A stretch of 64,000 nucleotides of DNA, from contig CAXKWD010000006.1 in the NCBI GenBank assembly GCA_964059195.1, positions 174,218,825-174,282,824 on the forward strand. Reading direction: 5' to 3'. This document shows positions 10,131-21,754 of this stretch, piece after piece. Numbering within the stretch: the first letter of the stretch is position 1; each line of letters starts with the position of its first letter. The position numbers and the translations under genes were made by a program. The notes under the pieces were generated by a model. It had not been told where the DNA came from, did not search any database, and worked only from the letters and a program-made list of their open reading frames with translations. The stretch is from Ectobius pallidus. Taxonomy: Eukaryota > Arthropoda > Insecta > Blattodea > Ectobiidae.

Positions 10131-10331
10131 AGGGCTGGCGCCCGATAATTGGGCCAATTGATGGAAGCCAGTCGCTGAAAATACTAATTACTTTGTATCA
10201 TACGCCCGGTTATTGAGCCACTAATTTATCTGCGTTCTTGGGCTTAAATAGCGGAAGCTTCTGCTCTTCACACAGTAATGGCCTATATTCTGGTGGAGTC
10301 AGCTAACACGAAATATCTTTAGTCATAGTTA

Positions 10332-10333
<2 letters not shown>

Positions 10334-10381
<48 letters not shown>
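10334..10381. repeat. (ATT)n microsatellite
   Basis: Perfect trinucleotide run. It precedes the repeat at 10381-10935. Confidence 0.95.
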
Positions 10382-10382
<1 letters not shown>

Positions 10383-10935
10383 GTGCCAGTATGGTACTTT
10401 ATGAGATTGTGTGGGGGACGGGAAAATGTCTGTCCGTCCGTCAATCTGTCCGTGTGACTGTACGAGCGGTAACTCATAACGATACGAGCGTTATCAGATT
10501 TTCATGAAACTTGGTGTACGCGTTTATAACGTCCATCGCAAGAAGCCTATTGATATTGGACCAAATCAGTTGATCGGTACCGGAGTAAAGCCCTATTTAG
10601 TGCCTATTTTATGGTAATATATTAGAAAGAGTTTATCAAATGGAAATCAGTTACCATGACAACATATTGCTTTACAGTGTTCATATACGGCTTTGGATAT
10701 CGCAATACAGTTAGCTATGACAAATAATACTAATCCTTTTCATAGCTTATCAAACTAGATTGTTAAACTGAGCGAGTTCGAATTAAGGTTAAGTATCTCA
10801 CTTTAGACCTTTGTTCTTCCGCAAGCCCTTCTTTATGAATCGATCTGGAGCTTAACTCGGAGATAGATTAAAAAAATAACTTATTTTCTGCATATCATAA
10901 TTGCAATTATCACTGATTAAACAAAAGAATTCTGC
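10381..10935. repeat. Interspersed repeat, GTCTGTCCG type, copy 1
   Basis: Colinear with 24327-24860 (gtgccagtatggtactttat, ttatgagattgtgtggggga, cagattttcatgaaacttgg, ctctttatgaatcgatctgg). Related copies lie at about 37440-37830 (inverted) and 55560-55985. Three copies adjoin ATT or AT microsatellites, so the microsatellite is probably part of the element. Noncoding; class unknown. Confidence 0.75.
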
Positions 10936-10964
10936 CACTTTGTTACATCAGTTTATCTAATTAT

Positions 10965-10966
10965 AA

Positions 10967-11043
<77 letters not shown>
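10965..11043. repeat. (ATT)n microsatellite
   Basis: Nearly perfect trinucleotide run of about 80 bases. Confidence 0.95.
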
Positions 11044-11046
<3 letters not shown>

Positions 11047-11049
11047 TAC

Positions 11050-11520
11050 TTGGCGTGTCCATAAAATAACTTTCCCACATACCATTAACGGAAACAAAAC
11101 ACAATTTAATGACATTAATACTGTAATAGATACAGCAAGTGTGCAGCTATTTTCCAACATTTTCGCCACCGGAATTGAAACAATTATCACACCGCAGAAC
11201 CAACGTTTGAATACCTGTGTCGTACAAGTCTGCCGCCAGGGTTTTGAACCACTGTATGACAACCACCTTCGCCTCTCTGTAATTATTTGACATTTCGTGA
11301 GGTGTAGGAAAAGATGGAAATCACTGGGAGCGAAGTCCGGGCTGTAGGGTGGATTGAGAATAAAAATATTTTACAATTTCTTGTTGAATATAATACATAC
11401 AGTGCGTACGGTACGGGTGGAAAAAGTAGTACCACGTATGCAGTTGGTTTACTTGGAGAATAGCTATCATTTTCCTGGAACACGGGTGTAATTCTCAATA
11501 TAATGCATTATTATGGCCAT
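11050..11520 (-). mobile_element. Mariner-like derivative fragment
   Basis: Shares ccataaaataactttccc, agatacagcaagtgtgcagc, ttcgccaccggaattgaaac and ggaaaagatggaaatcactg with the mariner derivative at 22431-22847. The minus strand shows decayed C-terminal transposase words (GSKPWRQTCTTQVFKRWF). The right end is not clear. Confidence 0.6.
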
Positions 11521-11811
11521 GAAGCTCATTTTCCCAGAAGTCTGGCGTCTTTCCAATTGGAGTTTAATCTCCATATGATTACGTGAGAGAAACGCAATAT
11601 ATGTCATACTAATTGCTTTTATTGCGATGGTGAATGCTCACTCCGTATTACTTTCAGAATCTAATGTCTTATATAAACACCTTGAAACACGTACGAAAAT
11701 TTCGCCACTTCAACGTTTCCTCCCAGTTAGGAAAAAAAAAATCTCCAGCCCTTTCTAAGTTTACCATCTTGGTCAAACGCACAATCTGCCCATTTATAAA
11801 TCAGGGGCTTT

Positions 11812-12045
11812 CTTACTTACTCAATGACAATAGACGATTCCTAAGCAAGGAAAAGGAATATCATCTATTTTATGGAACCCGAAGGTTCATTGCCGGGCTT
11901 ATCTGAGCCCGCTATTCAACCCTATTCTGTACTAATTCCATCAAACCATCCCTTAAAGCTATACTAATATTGTCCTCCCACCTACGTCTAGGTCTTCCAA
12001 GTGGTCTTTTCCCTTTGGGTCTCCCAGTCAATTTCTTGAGATTTA
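11812..12045 (-). mobile_element. 5'-truncated LINE, 3' end
   Basis: Minus-strand copy of the end of a non-LTR retrotransposon. The (cttactta) tail is at the left, then an untranslated region shared with 12050-12445 and 30432-30835, then the coding end (GRPRRRWEDNI-like, from ggacaatattag). Same family as the plus-strand fragment at 41183-41985. Confidence 0.7.
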
Positions 12046-12445
12046 TCTTACTTACTTAGGCCTACTCAATGGCAATAGACGATTCTTAAGCAAGCCAAAG
12101 GAATATTATGTATTTTATGGAACCCGAAGGTTCATTGCCGCGCTTACCTGTGCCCGCCATTCAACCCTATTCTCTGCTAACTTCATCAAACCATCCCTCG
12201 CAAATCCTACTTCCCTTAAATCTATATTAATATTGTCCTCCCACCTACGTCTAGGTCTTCCTTTCGGGTCTTCCAGTCAATACTTTTGAGATATGTCTTT
12301 CCTCCCCCATTTCATCCTCCGTGATTTAATTACCCTTATTATATTTGGTGAAGAGTACAGGTTATGAAGCTCGTCGTTATGCAGTTTTCATCTCTCTTAG
12401 GCCCAAATATTTTCCTAAGCCCCCTGTTTTCGAACACTCCCAGAT
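12046..12445 (-). mobile_element. 5'-truncated LINE, second copy
   Basis: Head-to-tail with the previous copy. It reaches further into the coding region: complement of gagcttcataacctgtactc and the KIFGPKRD region near 12405. The 3' tail contains a TAGGCCTA at 12057-12064 where sister copies have only TA. Confidence 0.75.
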
Positions 12446-13195
12446 TATGTAAGGGGCCATGTCTCACATCCATATAATTTTAAAATGCCAAAAATGACGT
12501 AGGCTATGTCTTGGAAAAGACGAAACATGAAAAATAGTGCCAAAATAAATTTGCTCTTATTTAATTAATTAATTATTAAAAGATTGTATTCGAACTATCT
12601 TTCAACTTTCATAAAAAAAAATCATGGAATGCCTTGCCAAAAGCATTACAAATACCAGTAGCTGAAATTGTAAAAGCTGTTTTGTCCTTAAAAACCAGAA
12701 GTTCATTTTTATTCATAACTCGCGTGTGGTCTCACACATTGACTGTCGTCCATTGCAACCGAACGCACGTTCTAATAAGTTATTGACTAACAGTAAATTA
12801 TTCCATGGCCCCCTTTATGTTCCGAAGAAAAGCTGAGTTCATTATTTCCTCTTCTTGTGGAATTCCTTGGAAACAGATGACAGCCGCGATGCGTTCCGTC
12901 AGTCAGGTTCGTTATTTCGCTATTTACATGCCAGGGGCGCGAGGGTAGCTTCTATTTGTACTCGCGGAGGGGGTTCGCGGAGTCGCCCAAGCGAAACCTG
13001 TGATGCTTTGTGCAAAACAAATGAATTGGGGGGCGGGAGTTGGCAATACAGAGCCCGCGACAGCAAGAAATATCACCTTAGCTTCTCTTTGCATTAGTTC
13101 CTATATTTACGATTTTCTTGAAATAAGTTTCTATTTTTTTTTGTTATGCAGATGAAAGAGAAGGCATGTCGCATACCGCGTGCCACAGTTTAATA
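12446..13195. other. Intergenic, nothing recognised
   Basis: Contains a GC-richer patch at 12860-13070 (cgcggagggggttcgcgga) with a short open frame that shows no family features. Purpose unknown. Confidence 0.4.
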
Positions 13196-14275
13196 ACTAG
13201 GGTTCCGATTTGAAGGTTTTAACCTATTTTTTCCCCAGCTTCTTAATTAGAACACTTTAACGTATTTTTCCGTTTCATCCCCCTTGCTTCCGAATATATT
13301 AGCTTAATCTTATGGAACCTAAAAGGAGCTAAATCAGACCGAAGGGCCTAAAAGGGGCTAAGGAGGACTTTTGCTGAAAAACTAGGGGCTATAAAGAGGA
13401 CTTTTGCAGAAAAACACGATTTTTAAATACATTTTACATTTAATGCAAAGAAAAATAAATATGTGAATGTGTAATTATTATTACTTTTGTTTTCTACTAT
13501 TACTGTTATAACGTTTTTCATATTAAACTTTAAAATTTGGATAGTACTTAATTTCTTTGTTTTTATTATTGCATTACCTCGTAGCTTTGTATTGTAATGT
13601 AAATAGAACATGTTCTAACCTTTTATACATAATATTTTGTCATACTTCTCCAAATTATGTATTGTTTTAAGTAATTATTTAGTATAAGTTTTTCTAATAT
13701 ATTGAACTGAACCACCCCTGAACACAAGCTCTACTTCTTCGGGTGGTGTATCAACTTTTGTATGTATTTTTCGTGTAATTTGGAACAATAAATTGTAAAT
13801 TGTGTATTTTGAGAAAAGACATAATAAAAATAAATTTATAAAACACACCGAAATTAACAATTTATATGTCGCTTTGTCGCTTGTCTTTGTAAATCGAAAA
13901 TGTGCCGATTCGCCGTCGCAGGAAATGAAACTTGAGCAGTTTTGCAATACTTTGAAATCTGCAACTAATCCATTGTCGTTTTATCTTTAAAATAAAAATT
14001 TGCCGACCAACGACAGAGAAGTATATTTAATAAACATAGTCAGTGTGCTTATTTTTGTAGATCGGAAGTGAATTGAGTGCTGTATAAGGGTAATAGGGTA
14101 TGTTTATTTCGTAAAAAAACTAGAATAACTGCATGAAAATTATAATACAATTTTCGGTGTTAATATTAGTTTTATTAAGACGGCTAAAATAGTTTGTTTA
14201 AAGCCTAAAAAGAGCTAGTCCACGAAAATAAAAGCCTAAAAATCTGGGCTCTACTCATGACTATCTACATGTAAA
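13196..14275. repeat. Interspersed repeat, poorly defined
   Basis: The right part (gttttattaagacggctaaa through aagcctaaaaatctgggctc) matches the inverted sequence at 44195-44345. The left part has several aaaggggctaa words. No coding region is supportable; the short frames are chance. Confidence 0.45.
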
Positions 14276-14355
14276 ATTATATTTTCTGAATTTTACATAC
14301 ATAGGCCTAGTGTGTATCAAATTTTATACTAGCTTCGCTCAGGTTCTCGGGAAAA

Positions 14356-14950
14356 GGTTTTTGGAATTTTCCTGTGGTTTGCAGCCTAAAAGCTATATGT
14401 GTACCAAATTTCAAGTTTGTAGCTCTTCTATAAGTGGACAAACAAATTGAGCCCTCAGTGAGTGAGCCCTTTTTCGTGGGTTTTTAGGACTAAAATAGAA
14501 ACAATTACTTTTTGGAATTTTCCTGTGGTTTACAGCCTAAAAGCTAGGCTATATGTGTACCAAATTTCAAGCTCATCTGGAAGTGGGTAAACATTAATGT
14601 CAGTGAGTGAGCCCTTTTTCGGGGGGTTTGTAGGGCTAAAAATTAAAAATATTTACTTTTTGGAATTTTCCTGTGGTTTACTGCCTAAAAGCTATATGTG
14701 TACCAAATTTCAAGTTTCTAGCTCATCTGAAAGTGGGCAAACATTAATGTCAGTGAGTGATCCCTTTTCGGGGGCTTTTAGGGTTAAACATTTAAAAAAA
14801 TAAACTTTTTGGAATTATCCTATGGCTTACAGCCCAAAAGCTATATATGTACCAAATTTCAAGTTTCTAGCTCATCTGGAAGTGGGCAAACATTAATGTC
14901 AGTGAGTGAGTGAGTGAGTGAGTCAATCAGTCAGCCATGTGGCTTTATAT
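14356..14950. repeat. About 150-bp tandem repeat with (GTGA)n end
   Basis: Four units, each opening tttttggaattttcctgtgg, passing through atgtgtaccaaatttcaag, and closing near gtcagtgagtgagcccttttt. The last runs into a GTGA/GTCA microsatellite at 14898-14935. The layout resembles the tail region of a non-LTR or Helitron-like repeat, but the class is not certain. Confidence 0.75.
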
Positions 14951-15129
14951 TATAGGGATTTTACTATTAGAGTACCATTAATAGAAAGTTTTTTAATTGA
15001 ACCTTTATTTCTAGGTTGTAGTACTGGCTTCTACAGAAGCTGTAGTTTGCAAGAAGATGTCTTTTGTCCGACTTCGACAGCATTTATGTTAATGCTCGTG
15101 AAGTTACGACTTTCAGTCCCCCTAACATT

Positions 15130-15909
15130 AACACATTAATGTGCTCATGATTATTAGAGAAGCTAATATATGTAGTGTTCCAGATAGCTTCATGATAGAG
15201 ATAACAACCCAGAATTATTGCTAACCGCTACCATATAAACCTTGTATTAGTATTTCTAATGCTATTTTCTTATTCATGAAAATGTGAAGCGTGGTACGTT
15301 CAGAAAGTTCTCAGCATGTTCATTCAAGGCCACGGTTAGATAAACTCTTTACAAGGACGTCAGCTATATTAAGTTGCCAAAGCTAATATAATTACTAGGA
15401 CAAGGCATTTCATGATTTTTCATCTTTTATATGAAGGTTAAAAGATACCGTAGCTCGAATATATACAAATGTGTATTATGAAATAATTTATTAAATAAGG
15501 GCAGTGTGTTTTTGAATTTCTTTGCTTTATTTTCTAATTTTTCGTATTTTCAAGAGATAAGTCATTTTTTTGGCAATTTTTAGGTCATTGGAAATAGAGA
15601 GGAGCTTTTCCATGTACAAATCGTTACTTTCAGACAACAGACAATCGTTATTTAAGTGTTCATAGTTCATTTTTATTTAGGTTTATTGTAAACAATTGTC
15701 TTGTAGGTATAAATAATTTCTTCTTTCTTTTTAAGTTGCATATATTTGCTAGTTGCAATTTGATGGGCATGCCAGTTCAGAAAGAATTTATTTTTCGCCA
15801 ATGGTGTCCAAGTAGCATAAATTTACTTACTACTTCAGTAATAAAATAAGTGTATTTTATATTCTAAATTCATATATAACACACTGTCATCCATTAAATT
15901 GCTTTTAGC
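15130..15909. other. Intergenic, nothing recognised
   Basis: AT-rich sequence without supportable reading frames or clear repeats. Confidence 0.4.
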
Positions 15910-15924
15910 AATTCATTAGGCCTA

Positions 15925-16372
15925 GTTCACCGCTGTGGCTCAGGGCATGCGTTCAATCCTCTCACGCAGCGGGCCCGGGTTCGATTCCTGGTCGGGACAA
16001 GTTACCTAGGTGGGGTTTTTCTGGGCTTTTTCCTCACCTTTGAGACAAATGTCGGGTAACTTTAGGCCCTTGTGGTCCCCAGATATCATCTGGCCGTCAT
16101 TATCATCTTCATCCCATCCTCGCCTTGTTTGGAGTGAGTGTGTGTGTGAATGGTGTGTCTCGTCCTATGTGTTCGTGTTGTCTCGGAGGTGGCCCCGGCA
16201 TTGGGCTGATCACTCATCCGGGGAGGCCCTCCATGTCCTTGTCTGGTCAAAAAAGTATGTCTGTGATCCAAAGATAATCCCTCTCCCGACAGGTCGCGGC
16301 CCTGTAAGGCCCGGGCGGCTTGGGTCGCTTAAATCCTAAAAGGGAGAGGTTAAACTACGAGAAAGAAAGAAG
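15925..16372 (+). mobile_element. tRNA-derived SINE (family A)
   Basis: Begins with a tRNA-like head containing an A-box-like tggctcagggcatgcg and a clear B box, gggttcgattcc (about 15976-15988), followed by an unrelated body and a gaaagaaagaagaa tail. It is flanked by a perfect 15-base target duplication, aattcattaggccta, at 15910-15924 and 16373-16387, which fixes its ends. A piece of a related SINE lies inverted at 42555-42630. The internal frames are not genes. Confidence 0.9.
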
Positions 16373-16387
16373 AATTCATTAGGCCTA

Positions 16388-16880
16388 CTTAAAAAAACTT
16401 ATCAGTAATAATCGTAAATTTATTGGTCATTTTTATTTTATTTTGGGTCATTTTTCCACAATTTTTAGACCATAAATGCATTTTTTTACATGTTTTTTCT
16501 GTTTTATGGTCATTAAATGCTTTGCCCTAATAATGAGTATTTTTGAAGTCATCAACAAGTGCGCCAGCTATTCATTTCAGAGACATTTATCATAGGTAAT
16601 ATACCGAGAGATCCAAATCTCGACATAATCCGGACTTCGAATTATAATTATTGTAACTATTTAGCGAATACTCACATAATTAAGCGATTCATTAATAATT
16701 TAAAAACCACAAAATTGAATAAAATGTATCGTTATATCTGTGTCATTGTAATTGAGATAACCGATGGCGAGAAAATCGATACGTCGCTATGCCCGCGATT
16801 GCATGTGGTTATTACCAAGAGTAATTATAAGGTTCAGCTATTTTAATGTATAAATTTATAATTAATTATTTACTTACTTA
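16388..16880. other. Intergenic, nothing recognised
   Basis: AT-rich, with gtcatttt- and taaatgc-type words like those in the TIR elements at 61909-63242. The frame at 16559 has no family features. Confidence 0.4.
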
Positions 16881-16904
16881 TCTATATATATAAAAATGAA
16901 TGTA

Positions 16905-16937
<33 letters not shown>

Positions 16938-17260
16938 CCTTTATGCATTACTAAACCATTCAACCGATCGCCATGAAACTTTGGGAAGTTGTTGGGTACA
17001 TTCCCGGGAAGGTTTCTGTCACACTACATTTTTAATTTTAGTCTTCGTTCGCGAGTTATGAGTGAAAAACGGCAAGAAAACGTGCATTTTTTTACGCTTT
17101 CGAAGTATCAGTTTTGAGTTATTCATTTCAGTTGTAAAATCAATTGCAGAAGGCTTTGTCTATTATTGTCATACCTTGGAAATAATATCGTCGCGATCGC
17201 TATGGAAGGCAATGGATATCTCAGGTTACTATAAAAGCTATAGATGTCGATAAGGTAATG
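16881..17260 (+). mobile_element. Helitron-like element, 5' part
   Basis: Starts tctatatatataaaaatgaa, then a TG microsatellite (16905-16937) and the block catgaaactttgggaagttg, gcgagttatgagtgaaaaac, caattgcaga that recurs at 17635, 20800 and, inverted, at 34740. No 3' terminus is seen for this copy. Confidence 0.6.
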
Positions 17261-17610
17261 TTAAACATATTTTATTTGACATGGAATATAGTTTACAGAA
17301 AATTCCTGGGGAAGTTGCTTAGTTCGGGGTCCTGGCTACAACGTTTTTATATGTAATCGTAATTAAAATATCTTATGTAGGGTCGTTAAATCTGCCTGAA
17401 ATGTAACGGAATTATAAGTCTGGACAAATGAATATAGAAACTATGGCCTCAGTAGGCTTATTCCATTCTTCATCTACATAAATAAAAACGAATATATGTC
17501 TGTCTGTCAAATACATTTACACACATTTTTTTCATCGTGAGTTTAATCGATTTCAATTCTCATAATCTTCTGAGATTGCAACAACGCTCGACGGGTAATC
17601 TATATAGATC

Positions 17611-18268
17611 TTCTATATAGCCTACATAAAAATGAATGTATGTGTGTGTGTCCTTTATGCATTACTATGCCATTCATCCGATCACCATGAAACTTTGGGA
17701 AGTTGTTGAATACATTCCCGCAAAGGCATACTACATTTTTAATTTTAGCTTTCGTTCGCGAGTTATGAGTGAAAACGGGATTGAGACGTACATTTCTTGC
17801 GCTTTCGAAACATCAGTTTTCAGTTGTCAAATCAATTGCAGATGACTTTGCCTACTTTCGTCATACCTTGGAAATAAAAGCATCGCGATCGTTCGAATTT
17901 TGTAAGCCCACCATGGCCGAATCATTTGTTTATAATGTCAAGGCACGCAGACAGATGAAATTTTCACCCTAGACGGAAGAAGAATAGTGAATATAGCCCT
18001 AAATTGACAAACATTATGCAGGGTTTTTTAGGCCAGGGAACTCGAATCTGAGGTTATTTTTCCCATGCTGCGCTTTCTAATCGTGGAATTCACTTCAAAG
18101 CCAGATTTACAGTTGTTTAATTAATTAGGCCTATCAATCGTTTAGTTTAGACCTATGAATGTTTCGTGTGCAAAGTGTTAGTAAATATAATAGTTTAATT
18201 ATTTTGCTCTTAATTTATAATCTTCCTATTAATTATTGTGGGCGAAGCCGCGGGGATCTGCTATAAGC
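17611..18268 (+). mobile_element. Helitron-like non-autonomous element
   Basis: 5' end ttctatatag then cataaaaatgaatgtatgtg; 3' end gtgggcgaagccgcgggg followed by ctgctat, one base off the usual ctgctag. The body matches 20645-21434. No Rep/helicase coding sequence, so it is non-autonomous. Confidence 0.65.
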
Positions 18269-18296
18269 TATAATAAGCTGTAGATTATCTAGCGTT

Positions 18297-18464
18297 TTCT
18301 GAGGAAATAGTTTGTGTGTGATAAGTCGTTCTTCCCCATTTCAAATTCTAAATACCTATATAAAGACCTTAAAGACCTCGAGTTTGAAAATCGAAAGTCC
18401 TTCATAAGTTATTTTCGCATTTACAAAATACAAAACCCGAGCGACGCCGGGATTTTTAAGCTAG
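18297..18464 (+). mobile_element. Helitron-like 3' end
   Basis: Colinear with the 3' ends of the elements at 31202-32217 and 45945-47063. It has tgataagtcgttcttcccca, gaaaatcgaaagtccttca, then hairpin cccgagcgacgccggg and terminal CTAG at 18461-18464 followed by T, as expected of a Helitron 3' end. Confidence 0.7.
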
Positions 18465-18499
18465 TTATTTATAAATTAATTCCTTTTGTCCTTTTGCTT

Positions 18500-19040
18500 T
18501 TACCCTACTTTTTTTCTTTCAACTTTTTTACTTCCTCTGCCCGTACCATAGGTACTATAGGTAGAGGAAGTATTGTTTTCGACCCTAAAATTCGAAGTTG
18601 AGTTTTTAGCATATATACACGTTTCAAGCCCCCCTGAATCCAAAAATACAATTTTTGGAAACATGTCTGTGTGTGTGTCTGTGTGTGTGTGTGTCTGTCT
18701 GTCTGTGTGGAAGTTTGTGAACAGGCTAGCTCCGAAACGGTGAATCGTATGAAAACAAAATTTCGTATTTGGGTCAGGTACCTTCTGAAGATGTGATTCG
18801 AAGATTGGCGACAAATTTCTCTTATTTTTAAGGGGACTTTACATGAAGAAATTTTCGTTTTTCGCGATTTTCTCGAAAACGGCTCTAACGATTTTCTTTA
18901 AAATTTGCACATGTGTTCCTTTTACTGAGAGCTAAAACTTTTATTTGAAACTTTTTTTTCGAAAAAATTCTCTGAGGGTAGTTACAGGCCACCCACTGTT
19001 CACCCACTGTTTGTAGAAAGTTTATCTTGCGTGATGAACA
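18500..19040 (+). repeat. Interspersed repeat, gtagaggaagtattg type
   Basis: gtagaggaagtattgttttc, a TG/TCTG microsatellite (18664-18709), then aaggggactttacatgaag and tcgaaaacggctctaacg. A colinear copy lies at 50630-51075 (with a GTCCGTCT microsatellite) and a weaker one at 21755-22110. Class unknown, noncoding. Confidence 0.65.
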
Positions 19041-19054
19041 ACTGAATTCGCGCT

Positions 19055-19385
19055 CTTTCACGGCCTCTTATTCTATATAAGAATGTGAAGTGAGAAAGAT
19101 GTATTGTTGGCCCGGTATAGAGTAAAGAAGTATCTGAGGGAAATATTCGATAATTTCGGAAATTATTCTTTACGGCGGAAAGTTCAATAAACGTCTGCAG
19201 TCACTTGTTCTTTTTTTAAAGTTTGTTATATAGGCTAGCCTGCGCTTTTAGTCACATCATTGAAAGAAGAGGTATTTATAGGATAATAATAGGGTAAAAT
19301 TGTGTCTTGATATGTGAATACTGCTAACTTTTTTTTTGGGCAGAGGAAGTTATGTGACTTTCACATCAGATTTTTTTCTCTGTTC
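19055..19385 (+). repeat. Interspersed repeat, copy of 49825-50145
   Basis: Shared blocks ttctatataagaatgtgaag, gatgtattgttggcc, atattcgataatttcgg, ggcggaaagtt and gcagaggaagttatgtgact. Confidence 0.75.
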
Positions 19386-19554
19386 TGCTCCTCTCTTTCT
19401 GCAAGAGGAATTGTTACAACTTTTATGTTGAACACCTTCAAGAGATTGGGACTTCCTCCATCAATTATAACTGAAGTTGCTTTAGCAACCCTCAGACGAT
19501 CCGTTTCAATACTGAGTAATCACATATATAAATCCTAATCGTAACTGTTAAAGA

Positions 19555-20180
19555 TTTTCTATTTTCTATTAATTTTCTCCTTCATTTTATTATCTTTTTC
19601 TTTTCAATGTTCAATTACTATGTTAATTTATTTTAAATTCTTCCTGCTCTTTTCCTATATACTGTATATACTCATTTACTTTTCCTCCTGTTTATACTAT
19701 GTTTCTTTACTATATTTTTCTTTTACTCTTTCTCTTTGCTACTTTCGTGATGTCTTTCATTTTATCTTTCTTTTTTTGTTCCTCTCTATCTCGCTATTTT
19801 TTTTCTTTTTTCCTTCTCTGGTATGTTCTTCTCTATTTTCTGTTAGGTATATCTTCCTTTATTTTTCTTTATTTCTGTTCTCTACCCTCTTAGTCTTCTC
19901 TGTTTTTATTTTCTCTTTCTTTTTTATTTCTCTCGATATCCCTTTATTTTCTCTTTCTTCTTTTGTCCTCTCTTTCTCGCTAACTTTTTATTCGTTTTTC
20001 CTTCTGTCGTCTGTTCCTCCCTATTTTCTGTTTGGTCTATCTTCCTTTATTTTTCTTTATTTGTGTTCCTTGTACTCTTCGTTTTCTTTTTAGTCTCTAT
20101 TTATATTCTCTTTATTTTTATTTCTTCCTTTTTTCACGCTTCTTTGTTACTCTCGATATTCCTTTATTTTCTCCCTGGCA
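19555..20180 (+). repeat. Polypyrimidine low-complexity tract
   Basis: About 600 bases that are almost entirely T and C on the plus strand (tttctctttctttttt-like), without a fixed repeat unit although phrases such as tatcttcctttatttttc recur. The long F/L/S-rich reading frames here (for example from 19620) are products of this composition, not genes. Confidence 0.85.
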
Positions 20181-20414
20181 GTGCCGGTTACTTTTTGAAC
20201 GTACTGAAAGGCAGACGCTGTGGAAATTAAATTAATAAATATTAAAGTAGGATGAATAAAAGATGAGTGAGTTGGATGTACATCTAAATCAAGAATGTAA
20301 TGAAACGACCGCACCTTCACTTTGCAGTACGTTATCTGGAATATTACAGTTGCTGCACATCCAAATGGAAGATATTAATTGCGAACATAACTTGGGAGAA
20401 GTTAGTATTCTCGA

Positions 20415-20640
20415 TATCCGAGTAATTATTATACGTTAAGCTTATCCTCACCATTTTATCATGTATCAAATATATTTAAATTAACATCAGTTGAAATTTA
20501 CTCCATAAAAATACACTGACAATAGAAACAATTGACATTCAATAGTTGCATGGCCTACCCTAGTGTATAGACACAGATCCCGAGCTCCTGATATGGCCTC
20601 GTACCTAAACGGAGAAAAGGAGTATAAATGCAAATGAATT
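20415..20640. repeat. Interspersed repeat, copy of 50365-50530
   Basis: Colinear words: cagttgaaatttactccata, gacaatagaaacaattgaca, tagacacagatcccgagct, atatggcctcg. At 50220-50365 the longer copy begins with a tRNA-like head, so this is a 5'-truncated SINE of that family. Confidence 0.7.
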
Positions 20641-20644
20641 GTAT

Positions 20645-21434
20645 GTTATAATAATAAAAGGAAGTGTTGGTCTGTTAGTTTGTCTTTCTGTCTGTGCGCG
20701 AAACCTACTGTAAGCAGACAGCTGAAATTTTACACATAGATGGATTGAAGGATGGCCGATTGCACCTCGAAGCCGGATTTTTAATTTTCGCTTTCGTTTG
20801 CGAGTTATGAGTGAAAAACTGGCAGAAAACGTGATTTTTTTTTTCCGCTATCGAAGCATCTGTTTTCGGTAATACATTTCAATTGTCAAATCAATTGCAG
20901 GTGACTTTGACTTTTTTTTTCGTACCTTGAAAACACGAGCAGAGCGATTGTTTTCAATAGGCCTATATCGCTTGGAATTATTGAACGTTTCGATTCTGTG
21001 AGCTCACTTTGGTCGATTCATTTCTTTAATAATGGCATAAGGCACGCAGACGTCTGAAATTTTCAACATAGACGAAAGAGGGATAATGAATATAGGCCTA
21101 AAGAGGGATAATGAATATAGATAATGAACATTGTTCGGTTTGGACGGAACTCACTATACAGGGGTTTTCTGGGCCAGGGAACTTGAATCTGAGGTCGTTT
21201 TTCCCAGGCGGCGCTTTCTAATCATGGAATTTACTTCAAAGCCGGATTTTAACCTGTTTCATTAATTATTAATCATTTAGTTTAGGCCTATGAATGTTTC
21301 GCGTGTAAGTGTTAATTATTTATTTATTTATTTATTATTTATTATTTTACCATGAAAATATTTAAATTATTTTCTTCTTAATTTTTAATCTTCGGATTAA
21401 TATTATCGTGGGCGAAGCCGCGGGTACCTGCTAG
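20645..21434 (+). mobile_element. Helitron-like non-autonomous element
   Basis: The body shares gcgagttatgagtgaaaaac and gcacgcagacgtctgaaatt with 17611-18268 and, inverted, with 34307-34765. It ends gtgggcgaagccgcgggt, ctg, CTAG (21431-21434) followed by T, the Helitron 3' pattern of a CG-rich hairpin a few bases before CTRR. The 5' end is less certain (tataataataaaaggaagtg). No coding region. Confidence 0.75.
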
Positions 21435-21754
21435 TTAAAAATATATCAAATGCGCGAAGTATCAGTGGAATAGTCAACAGAATATTCAATAACAATTTAC
21501 CTAATTTTTTAAGCTTATTACCTATATTGTATAATAGTCCTTTATATGTTACGTTTCTATTTATTTGTAATAATTTTTTCTATTAACATTTATTTCCAGT
21601 ATTGAGTTGCTTCACATTCAAGGAGGATGTGTTTTGAATTACAAAGTGGACAAAATCCATTCGCAGTATTTTTTCTCAAATTTCTGAACGTCCAGTACTT
21701 AACCACCACCATGAATAATTAGTTTCTGGTTGGTTAGTCATTTTTATTTCCTCT

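Noticed and set aside
15960..16000. tRNA genes at strong B boxes (also 36290, 46480, 62385)
   Set aside because: No convincing cloverleaf with anticodon and acceptor stem followed by a terminator; each head continues into a repeated SINE body, and three copies have target duplications.
19620..20235. Hydrophobic frames of 64-157 residues as membrane proteins
   Set aside because: They are read from a T/C low-complexity tract and are almost only F, L, S, Y and I.
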